Origin: Lycocorax pyrrhopterus obiensis
Lineage: Eukaryota; Chordata; Aves; Passeriformes; Paradisaeidae
Assembly (NCBI GenBank): GCA_014706295.1
Contig: JACSVZ010000002.1
Location: forward strand, 55,655,660 to 55,719,659
Length of the DNA: 64,000 bases
Direction: 5' to 3'
Within the stretch, counting starts at the first letter, position 1; every line of letters starts with the position of its first letter. The position numbers were made by a program, and so were the translations under genes. Positions 24,401-36,400 of this stretch are shown in pieces. Below the pieces are notes generated by a model. It did not search any database. It was not told the origin of the DNA and was given only the letters and a program-made list of their open reading frames with translations.

Positions 24401-27400
24401 TGATTTGTCTTTAGCCTTTATTCCTACTTGTTAGCTCATTTTCTGAACAGCCTGGAAGGATTAAATACCAAATAATAAATGTGTGTGCATTAATATCTAT
24501 ATTTACCTCTATGTGTGCATATCTGTGTTTGTACGTAATCTGTGATGCTGTATTGCAACAATGTGTTGATTCTTGATATATGGCTGTTACCCTTGCTATT
24601 CCACTTATAGAAGGTGACTCCACCATGTTAGGTCCAGCATAAACATCTAAAGAAAGATTAGTCTCATTCAGTGATAATTTGTTGCAATTTCCACTCATTT
24701 TTTTCATTTACACCAGTTTCTGGGTTTTATTTGAGCCTGTTTTAGGTTTTTTCCTATCCATAGCATAACTCTAAGAAGATGTTTCATAGAGTTGCTATGA
24801 GAGACAAACTGAAATAGCTTGTGTATTTGAATGCAGGCATAATATCTTGCAGTTGTTACATTTTCCCTGTCCAATTACTTTACAGTTTTCAACTGGTTTA
24901 TTATCACAAAAAGTAGGTCGTGTGAAATAGTTTCACGTGGGGATCATGGGTTTTCCTACAGTCCCAAAAGACAGTGTCAGAACCCTGAGTCAGGAGCTGT
25001 TCATTCCTAGTACGGCCCTCTGCACTGTGCAGTACAGCACATCCCTGAACTTCTGACTGCTGAGCTTTTAAACAATTGAGTTGTGACATTTCTGTAGCAG
25101 GAAGAAAGCAGGATTGGAGTGTGAAAGTTGACCAGAGTTACCAATGTAACTGTTTCTGCCTACAGTGTTGGTGACAGAACTGCCTACCTGGCCCTGGGAG
25201 CAGTGAGGAACATCTCACTTAACATTTTCATCTCCAACTTTGGTGATGATGCCTATGACACCAATGTTTTCTTCAATTTTTCTGGAGAGCTCTTCTTCAT
25301 CAAAATGTGGCAAAAGGTAAGAAAGGCTAATCTCACTACGAGCAAGTCTCTTAACTTTAAGCTGATTTAATTACAAGATGCAGGTACAGGGGATGGCCTG
25401 GTCCACACTGCTGAGACACTTGGAAGTTGTTTTTGGTTATGCTGGACTTTAATTTCTTTCAGGCTCTTTAATGAGATTTTTTCTTTTATGGATTGGGTGT
25501 GTATAGATTACACTCTCTGTATTTCTGTAGAAGACACATGCCTGTTACTTGTGGTGCACTAATGAAAAAGGAAGACAATTTGAGGTATTAAGAGGTAGAG
25601 GGAGACTGGTTGGAATCTGTTAAGGTACCAAATGGCACTGAAATACAAAGTGTACCTCTTGTTTCAGTGGTGCCACACTGCACTCAGCAGTCCCGGTTAT
25701 CTCTTGACCTGGGCTTCTAGACTTTCTCCTTGTTGAAACCAAGATATAGGGCTTGTTCTTTGCTCATATCCTGGTGCAAGTTTGGGTGGTGGCCAGGGCA
25801 CATCACCAGATCCAAGAGGTCAAGAGTGCTTTTAATTTCATCCACATGGAGTCAGGTGAATATTTTGAGTTTTAGTCTCTTTTTATTTAGATAGAAATAC
25901 TTGGATATTTTCATTAGCAGGAGTTCATTTAGAAATAAAGGTGCTGTAATGCAAACACTGAATCAAGCTTTTTGTAAACTGATGGCCGTGAAAGCTTTTT
26001 GAGTGTGAGTAATGTGAAAATAATTGTGCAAAATGTGAGCTGTATAATTGTGACAACATTTTCTGTTCGTTCCTGCTTTTCACAATTGTTTGTCTCTCTT
26101 CTAGAGCTTTGCTTTGCTTTGCAAGCTGTAAGAGCAATATTAAAAACAGTAATACAACTATTGCAAAGTTCAGGATTAACTTGGTCCACTGAACCAATGA
26201 AATTTTGCCATTATTTGTCATATTTTATGATAGGTTTAAATTATTATCAGCCTCTTAAATTAACTCACTGCATAACAAAAAAACGTAATTTCTTATGCAT
26301 GTTAATTCTCTTATTGTTCAGATTTGACTACACAGTTGCAAGCCTCTGTGAATTGTCTTTTCATTATAAACTTCATTTTCAGACATTATGTGCTGCAAGT
26401 GTGCAATTTATTAGGAGGAAAAAGGCAGGGGATAAAACAGAAATGCCTATGCCAATATACAACTTCTCCATAGTGAAAGTTTTATGGGAAGACTTTCAGG
26501 GTCTGGCCCAGTTCTCGTTGAAGTCAGTGGGAGGGTTTCCATTCCTTTCCACTGGAAAAGAAAAAAAGCTTGATGCGTGTTCTTTTAAAAGATTGTTGTG
26601 GTCATTTTTTTTCTTTTTGTTAACATTTTGAATATTTTACACACACCAGTTAACTGGAACACCAATTGCCTTCATTGTTTTCCTTGGCCAACACCCTGAG
26701 GAAAGAAGCTGATATGCTGTTTCTCCCGATATTTTACCTTGAGCTTGGGTCTATAGCAAACTTGAAAACATCTGTGCTGAGTGCTGCATATAAGGACCAG
26801 TTTCTGGAAGCAGCTGACGTTCTAGTGTTATCTCACTACTCAGTGTATCTTCTTTTAAGAGAAGCTAGTATTTCTTTAAAAAAAGTACTGCACGCATCTT
26901 CCTCAGGTCTTGCAAACAGCATCGAAGTATAGTCTGCTATTATTCCTGCTGTTCTTATGATTAATTTCATAGGGTTTGGGGTTTTTTTCTGATAATTATT
27001 TCATTATTTCAGTAACAGTTTTGGAAAACCAAGTTACAGGATTATGTTAGGCTATTTTACTTTCTCTCATTCAGCTTTTGCTTTAGGTCAAACTAATATA
27101 TCATTGGGCTCATCATTTTTTCAGGTGGGAAACTGGATAATGACCTCATAGCCTCAATTACAGTGTTACATTTTCCCTAAGCTCTTTGACAATGGAGGGG
27201 TTTCTTTTGGTAAAATACCACAGTTTCCATGTCTCATAACCTACTCCCATCCTTTGACATCTATGCAGATTTTGTTCCTTGTTGAATATTGTCCAAGCAA
27301 AAATCCAGAACATAAAGCCAGAATAAAAAAGACAGCACCTAGAGTTTTTCCTTAGCGGAACAGTTTTGTAATCAAAAGAGCTTTGTGTGGTGGGAAGCAT

Positions 27401-30400
27401 TAAGTATCAACTGCCTTTTAATGAATAGTGCTAAAGTGAAATTGAATGAGAACTTCCATGTGGTTGCTTGATTATTTCTCTGCAAGGTGACTCTGAGAAT
27501 GATGATCACATGGTAGGCTTTTTTAACCTGTCTCTGGAGTCTGTTCAAGATGTTCTAAGTCCCCTGTGTGTTTTTCCTATGACTCCACTAGGGACATTTC
27601 TAGTGAATTCAGTGCAGTTTTGTTTCTTTCTATGGATTGGTTACAGTGAGACCCAATAGTGCAAAAGTTTAATGCTGCTTTATTTCAACAGAGTTCCTGA
27701 GACAAAATGCCACATCTTGTGTTTGAAAAGCAATGGGGTGGCCTAGTTCAGGGATGATGATTGTACTGCTCCCTAAATGGTCTGAGTGAAGCCTCTCTTT
27801 CCTTCCTGAAGATGGAGATTTCATGAGACTTTGTAAATATAGACACCACCTAGAGATCAGTCATCTACTGGAATAAATTAACCAGGGAAGTGGTAGTTTC
27901 CCCAGTGCTGGACACTTTTAAGATTCAGCTGGACAGGGTGCTGGGCCATCTTGTCTAGACTGTGCTTTTGCCAAGAAAGGTTGGACCAGATGGTCCTTGA
28001 GGTCCCTTCCAACCTGATATTCCAGGCTTTGCCGCATCTCTTCAAGTTGAAAAAGCATTTGCTGATTGATATTTAGGAGACTCCACCTATTCCACTGTCT
28101 GATTTTCCTATTATGCTGCAGCCAGTCCTCTCCATTTCATGGATGAAGCCTAGTCTTTTCTTTACATCACTCCTGACAGGCAGTTCTTCTCTGAAGAGGC
28201 ACAGTATGTGACATGGGCTGACTTCTCTGTCCTCTGTGGTCTTACGGATACAATGCCTGTGCAACATTTCAAGATCTCACTGTATGAGATAGGGTTGTTT
28301 TACAGGTGCATGGAGTACTGCACTGCAGTGCATTTCAAAATGTGTCCGCTGAGAAAAGTGATACTTTTGAAATACATGTTCTTTAAAAAAATAGAGAGAG
28401 GGAGAAAGACACTTCACCTGTGTGCTTAGATTTTTTCTTTACTGTGTTGGCAAAGAAATCTTGGTCCCGTCTTCTGTGTAGAGTAGATATTTAAATATAT
28501 TTTTTTTAATCTGAAAGCTTATTGTTCCTTAATTTTAATTCAGCTTCAGGAAAGCATTCTATTTCAGAGTCTGAGAAATCCCCTTAACAGAGCTGATACC
28601 ACTTTCCTATCAAAGAATGCAGAGTGTTGCAGTGTCAGCAGTCTGGAAAAAGAATAAAAAACTATTGCTACTAATTTTTACACCATTTTACTTCTATTGG
28701 AGTAACCTCCTGGCTTGTGTTGTTTTGCTGAAGATGCACGTCAGCAGTAGGCACTTTGCTAACCATTGTTAGCAGCTGCTCACTGCAGAGGGATATTTTC
28801 AGTAAGGTTGCAGAAATAGCACTGTAAGCTTGCTGGCAGTGGCAGTAAATGTGGTGTAGGGCAGAGCCATGTCTCTATTAAATGAGCTCAGCTATGGCAT
28901 GAGATTTTATAGCAATAGTATAAACCCAGCATATTTACCATAATAACAGTAAAAGAGTGATAATATATAGCATTAATCTCTCCCTGTTCTGCAAGGGCTG
29001 ATAGGAATCTCTCAGCTAACCCAGCACTGGTTTTGGAGAGAGTAGGTCAGGATATTCCACTGCTGAACATAATTTCCAGCTGTAGATTGTTCCTACATTT
29101 CAGACAAGCTTCCAGTATACAAAGCCAGCTGTGTGTAACATTCCTGTTGCTTCTCACAACAGCTTTTGCCAAGTAACAGGTGAGTGAAGTTAGCAGAGCC
29201 AGACCAGGGCAGGGTTAACAGTGAGGTTAGGGTTTGTTTGGATGCAGTAGTCGCCCGTCATTCCTTCATGAGCATGTACCTGAAGCACTGGTGTGGAGTA
29301 TGAATATTGCTGATAACCAGAGTCATGCTGCTTATGGGCCCTGGGGTTTTACTTCTGATGAGTAGTGCGATACTCTCTGTGTTAGCAGGGAGGTCATGCA
29401 ATTTGGATATGAACTCACTCTTCTTCTTCACTCCCAGAGCTCTTGCTGACATCTCTTGACTAGGATTGCCCAGGAGGGCTGCAGATGCAGGCAGAGTTTA
29501 ACTTTTTCCAAATTGGAATTCTCTTACACCGGATTCCCACACTGATCAAACTGTCTCAGAGTCTTAAGACTGGCAGGGAGAGGATAGGACTAAAAAACCA
29601 AAGACCCATGCTCCCTTTTGGGCCACTGGTAGAAAATTTAGGTCCTGAGTATTCATTATCTCTCTTTTTCTAGCAGTTGCTGCCCCTTTGGGTTGATGCC
29701 TTTTTCTGAACCCTAAAATCATGGTTAGGTGATAAAATGCGGCTAACTTTATAAAGGGTCCCCTCAAGTGCACAAGATGCCTAAATGCGCTGAAGATGCA
29801 TGTGTGACATAAAGCGAGTACAGTTTTATAAGTTTAACAAATAAGCATAATTGAGAAGAATTCCTACTTATAAACACAAGTGACGAGGTAATTCCCCCTT
29901 TCGGTTCAACCCTCTTTTAAAGTCCCCCTTCCTTGTTAGTTGTTTATGGGAAAGTGGCGCTCGACCTTGGTTCTCAGAAGAAGCAAGATTGGGATTGGGA
30001 CCTAGGAATGTCCCAGTCTTTCTGTCTAACAGAGTAGGTAAAATGCTAGCTACGAATCTATTCAGTTATACAAAACTAGGCTACAGAGCTGCAAGTATAT
30101 GTGAAGAATATATAAAAGCAAAAATCAGTTTGGCATCAGGGTCCCCTGGCAGACACGTTAATGTGATCAATCTCAATTCATATCCAGCTTGTTAGCAGAA
30201 AGCTTTTAAAGCTTGCTAGAAGAAATCTTTTAAATTAGTGTTTTGATTTAATCCAACTGATTTTGCATGTAGTGTGTTGGACTAGCTCTTGTAAACCACT
30301 CTGACAAAGGGTCAGAGGAGAGTGTTGCCAAGCAGTGTGGAAGCTCTGACCCCTTGCACAAGTTCATCTGGAAGATTGCCCAAGCCATATATCACTTACA

Positions 30401-33400
30401 TGAAGAGATTTGAACCCTTTGCTGGGAAAGCAAAAGCTTTTATTGCCAGGGTTTGGGAATATGAGTAGTGTGACAGTAGCCATGCCATATGTTGCCTCTC
30501 TGTTTTTGCAAATCTAATGGTCAACTATTGCTCCAGAGTGCACCAAAATGTTTTGTATCCCTGTGATAAAATTTTCCACTTTCTTAACTGGGGAGAAAAA
30601 AGGTGTGCAGCTCAAGCCATCATGTTTATTTTAGTTTTCTTTTTCTGTGAATGCTCAATGGAACCCACAACTTTTCTGCTTCCCTGGGGATAAATAAGGA
30701 GCAATGCTTTTCCAGCTCAGGGGCTGTTAGAGTTATGTAATATCCCCCTGCTCACAGCAGGCAGGAATTGAAGGCTAGACTGTTGATCCAAACTTTCCTC
30801 TTGGGAGTTGTGTATCATTCCTATCATCAGGGAATGATCATTGTAGATTTGGTTTATTTGTGTAGTTAGTAGCCATTTGAGCCTTTTAAATTTTTCTCCT
30901 GTATTATAATTTATCATGTAGATTTGAGAGATATTGATATTTGGGGCTTATTTGGGGTGTATATATATAAATATATATAAACAAATTAACTGAACAAATA
31001 GAATGAAAAATCCTCAAGTCCTCAAGTCTTTTGGGATAATCCTGACTGAAAGTGGTTTAGAAGCTGTGATTTTACAGGACATTAAATCTTGTTCAGCTCA
31101 GTGTTGGAAGAACCTGTGTGAGTGTGATTGTTGTATATGTTGAGAAGTTTTATGCTGATCGTGTGGGGCTGTGCTTTGGGTTACAGTGTGCAAAGTGTTT
31201 GTCCTGGAAGTAGCTCATAATGATTTTTAATTTGACTGTTTGTCTTGGACGTCTTTTCCAACTTTGATGATTCTATGGTCCTATACATACATATCTATAT
31301 CTATATCTATATCTATATCTATATCTATATCTATATCTATATCTATATCTACAGATATAGATGTGTAGTGGTTTTGAGCAAGACCCTGGGATGCTTTGTG
31401 TGGTTCCGATTATTAAGCAAGGTTTTATCTGACTGCCTAGTTCTGCCCTTCTCGCAGGTCTGCCAGGGGAATGATTTTCTAAAGGAAGAACAGCTGTGTG
31501 GGTGAATACAGTCACGTGAGATGTACTTTTTGTAGGGGTTTAGAAGGCAGCTTGTGCTATAGCAAAGACCATTTACAGTGAATCCTGACCTACCTGCTGG
31601 TGTACCACCCACTGTGGCATTTCTCCATGTCTGGGCATCAGCAGAGGTCCTGGTTTCCATCCAGATGAGGGAGGGAAAAGGAGGTCCAAAGCACTTAACT
31701 TATGAGACCTCTTCAAGGAGGTGGAGAAGGGCTCCATGAGCCTCAGGCAGTAGCTATTCACCCCGTTTCAGTCTCTGAGTGGCCCATAGCTCACCAGCCA
31801 AGCTGCTTCTCCCTGCGCATTTTCAGGAGCAGCACAGAGCTGGGAGCCAACAGTGCCAAGTGGTGGGAGAGAGCTTTGACAAAGGGAATTATCTGCCTCT
31901 GTTGCTGAGATCCAGCCACCCCAATCTAGACTATTATTTTGATAAACTGCGTTACTAGGAGAAAGGTAAAAACCCTTCACAAAGGATAGAGCCCAGTATA
32001 TAGTGAACTCAATATACTTATCTTGGATATGCTTATTTAAAGGTTATGCTGTCCCTATGGATCCCAAAGATCACCACTGACTTTCCTGTGTCCCAGTGTC
32101 TCTCTTCATTGTCATGTTTTGCTCTTAAACTCAGTGGACAAAGACTTGCCAATATTTGAGGTGAGAAATCTGTGGGACTCATCTCCTGTGTTCTTAGGAT
32201 GAGGCTTAGAATTGTCTGAACTTTGGCATCCTCTGCCAAAGACCTAAATAAGAATTGATTTGCACAGCTTTCAGTAGCTTTTGTTACAGCAAGAAATGAG
32301 GGGTTATTTTTGTTGTTACTTGAGGCCTAAAGTTTATTGAGTTTCTGGTATGAAAGGTTAGTTCTGTTTTGGCAGGAGTTTCTCTTGATCACTTTTGAAA
32401 TAGGCACCTCAAGATGCTGTCAGAAGATAAATTACACTCCTGGTGTAAAACCCAATAGAATTGTAAACAAATATATCTCTCTATCTTTACAGTATATATA
32501 AACATGTATATTATACAGATAATATGCATGTGTATATATACCTATATATATTTGCGTTGCTTAGTTCTTTAGAATGTTGTAGTCATGGTCTTCTGTGGCT
32601 GGAAGTAGTGCCAATTGTTCTCTTTCACCTAGTTGTTTAGTTTTCTCCTGTGAAACTGATAGGATAAAACCCAAACCCTCTTTAATCTTGTTAAGCACAA
32701 GACATGATCATGTGGCATACTTTAGGTATAGCCTCTCTGAAGTCAATGACAGTTTTGCTGTAGAAAGACTAAAAAAAACCAGCTGCACAGTCAAAAACAT
32801 GAGTAAGGTTGAGAAAAGTTTTTAGCTGAAAATCAAAGGAGGGGCCAGTGCTGCTTAAGAAATCACAAACTTTCCTTTCCGTGGGTTTTATATCAGTCTG
32901 TGTTCCTGTTAGCTGAAGCAGGCACATCAAACACCATCTGAAGGAGGCCCCAAATCTAGTTTGGGTTTGTGGTTTTTGTTTGTTTTTTTGAGAGGGAGCT
33001 TCCTGTGGCATTTCATCAAAACTAGAGGCATTGAACACGGCAGGGAGGAAGAGTGAGAAGTATTTCAGCTGGCTTTGTTGCAGGCTCTGGGGGTGAGCAG
33101 AGGACCTCCTCTTCACTGTGGGCCCCCCACCCAGGCAGGCTGCAGGGGATGCCGAGCCAGGCACATTTCCAGCCGGCAGTGCTTTTGCAGCCTACCTTTG
33201 GGAGGAGGCCAGAAAACCTGCACTTGACTTTTGGCCATAACAATCTGCAGACACAGTGAATTCCACTTAGCAAGGGAGAAGGAGGAGTGCACTAAAAAAC
33301 TACTCTATAAAGTAGAATGGTACCTCTTGAAGCCTTACAAGTCGTATGCTAAGCCTTTCTTCTAAAGAAAAGAAAAAAAATATTAAATAAGCCTGTTTCA

Positions 33401-36400
33401 ATATCCCAGTGCAGTAGGTAATGGGTTATACCTTTGCGTTTCAGCATTGTCCCTAGGTTATGAGGTATTTGTGATGTTACAAGGTTTTTCAGGGAAGATA
33501 TCCTAATGCAAATTGTGTTTGAGTTTCTGGAAGAGAAAAACCAAAATGCCCAAGTCTGTGTGTATTTCAAGGAGGCATTTCCTGGGGTTTCAGATTTGGC
33601 TTTGGTTGTTGGGGGATTTTATGTTCAGCTAAGGTTTATTAATTCCAGGAAAATGTCCAGTGCCAAGCTCATTATCTTTCTTATTACCTTAATGTAATTC
33701 TTTACATTTGAAAATTACTACCAGTGAAGGATGGAAAGGACAGAAGGGTAGGGTAAGGCTTGATTTTATTGATTGTATTTCCTCATTATGTACTTGGTTC
33801 TAATTGTGAGTTTGGGAGTGTGTGTTAAATTATTTGTGAGGGTTTTAGTCTACTTTTTCAAACTTTGTGTAGTTGATGACACTCGAATTCATTTTCTGAA
33901 GTCGTTATGAATTTAAGCATTTCATTGTAACACTAAGAGTGAATAGCTGTGTTGCAGCTGAATACACCAATATTCATTATAATTGAAGCATTACATACAG
34001 AAGGTTGTCTTACAGTATATCTGGGCATATATTATCCATGCTTTCAGAAGTACCACTAGAAAATGAATATTGGCTAATTTGTTTGATTTCTGCCTCTTGT
34101 GTCCTGCTTCTAATTTTTGGAACAGCATGTTTTAAAGATACGTGTTTGTTGTCGACTAAAAATGTGTATAACTATTGGGTTTGCATGGTAGCAGGGAGGG
34201 CTGTAGGAGTGGCTTCTCAGAGAAGTTGCTGGAAGCTTGCCCCCTGTCCAAAGTCAGTCAGCTCCAAGGTGGACCTGGTGCTGGTCAAGGCCGAGGCAAT
34301 CATAGATGGTGGTAATTCCTCTGTGATAACATTTAAGCAGGAAAAAAGTTCTCATGCAGAAGTAATTGTGGCCATAGAAGAGTGAGAACATGTGAGAGGA
34401 ACAACTCTGCAGACACCAAGGTGAGTGGAGAAGGAGGGGCAAGAAGTACTTCAGGTGCCAGAGCTGAGATTTCCCTGCAGCCCATGGTGCAGCCCATGGT
34501 GAAGCAGCTGTGCCCCAGCAGCCCATGGAGGAGACCCACGCTGAAGCAGGTGGATGCCCAGAAGGCTGCAACCCCATGGGAAGCCCATGCTGGGGCAGTC
34601 TCCTGCCAGGGATCTGCAGACCTATGGAGAAAGGAGCCCACACTAGAGCAGGATTCCTGGTAGGACTTGTGACCCTATGGGGGACCCACAATTGTAGCAG
34701 ATTGGTCGAAGGACTGCACACAGTGGAAGGGACCCATGCTGGAGCAGTTAGTGAAGAACTGTAGCCCATGAGAAAGACTCATGTTGGAGGAGTTCATGGA
34801 GAACTGTCTCCTGTAGGAGGGGACCCCATGCTGCTGCAGCGGAAGGACTCCCCTCCCTAACCAGGACACAACAACAGAAACAGCATATGATGAGCTGACT
34901 GTAACTCCCATTCCCCATCTCCCTGTGGCACTCGAAGAGCAGGAGATAGAGCCCAAGAAGGAGGGAGGGGTAGAGGGATTTTTTTTTTTAAGATTTGTTT
35001 TACTTCTCATTAACCTGCTCTGATTTTGAATGGTAATAAATTCAATTCATTTCCCCACAGTTGAGACTGTTTTGCCAGTGATGGTAATTGATGAGTGATC
35101 TCTCCCAGTCCTTATTCAACCCATGAACCTTATGTTGTATTTTCTCTCCCTTGTCCAGTTGAGGAGGGTAATGATATAGTCTCTTTGGTGAACACCTGGC
35201 ATCCAGCCAGGATCAAACCATCAGAGTATATTTAAAAAACAGTATCTGTGTTAACAGTGCATGCAGCCACAATTTAGTAGTGTGAAATACATATGTGTGA
35301 GAGCACATGTATACATATATCTACATGTAAAGTGAGATGAAGGAAAGCTTAGCCCAGAGCCCTTTCTTGTCCCAATGATTTCCTTATCTCTGATTTTTCC
35401 CTGGGTTTTTGGAGAGCATGGACTTACACACACAAGAACGCACTGTTGTTATTAAGCTTATCGTAATATTCCTGTGCACTGATAATGAGGGAATAATAAA
35501 TATTAAAAAAAAATATGTTCATCCACATTTTCTTTTAAATAAAGGTGTAATCAAATGCAATACACTGACAGATTGCAACAGTATATGCATTTTGGATATA
35601 CATGTCAGGGTATGAATAATATAGAAACAGTGTATAATACTGCACATGCTTTTTCTTAAGACTGAATTTTTTTTCTAGATAATTGCATTATGTCTGGACA
35701 GGCATTTAATCAAAGTTTCTGCAGTTTTATAGAGAAAAGCCTTTTTGTGAGAATAGCACAATCTAAATTACTGCTGAATTTAGCTGAATGTGTGTCAGAG
35801 ATACTTTGTGTACTAATTCTTATGATTGGTTTTTAAATATATCACTGTGGAGTCAGAAATTGATTTTTCCCTTAGTTTTCGTTTTCCTTGTGATTTTACT
35901 ATGTTTCTGTATGTGGAACTTGGAGGACATGGTTGAGTACATAGGAGTTGCCTTATGCTTGGTAGTATATTGCCATATTTGCTAGCCAGTGCAGTGTTTT
36001 CAAAAGGCACGTCTTCAGATTTTTGTGAGCAAAGGTTTTATCTTGATTGGCAAAGTAATAGTGCATTACTAGGTAGGCAACTTTTTTTCATGCTTTGGTT
36101 TATGTGAATCGTGGATTTTTCCCATTCTATACCTAAGTATCTATTTTTTTGGCAGTGAATGGTGGCACATCCACTTGGTGACCAGTCACTAGTTGTGTTC
36201 CCCAGATCTCAATATTGGGACCAGTCCTGTTCAGTATGATGATCTGGACAAGGGGATCAAGTGCACCCTCAGTAAGTTTGTGGATGACACCAAACTGGGA
36301 GGGAGTGTTGATCTGCTGGACAGTAGGAAGGCTTTGCATAGGATTCTGGACAGGCTGGATCAATGGGCTGAGAGCAGCGGTATGAGGTTCAACAAGGCCA

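Larger units (their letters stand above)
9408..25165. other. ITGA9: ITGA9 intron between window exons 1 and 2 (15758 bp)
   Basis: GT-AG intron, AT-rich. Recognised contents: a 20-bp tandem duplication (10534-10573), a strong hairpin (11996-12025), a solo LTR (12236-12815), a CR1-like 3' fragment (13561-13830), a T/A-rich old repeat-like stretch (15700-16040), and a nested inverted repeat (20123-20175). An acceptor-like site at 17777 followed by an open frame to 18037 is discussed under rejected items. The rest holds nothing I can name. Confidence 0.75.

Noticed and set aside
31245..31515. Tyr-Ile or Arg-Tyr repeat proteins
   Set aside because: They are translations of the (TATATC)n microsatellite.
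34254..34769. 171-codon - strand open frame rich in Pro/Ser/Trp
   Set aside because: It lies entirely inside the 1.05-kb LTR-like element, and its open state comes from that element's degenerate internal repeats.
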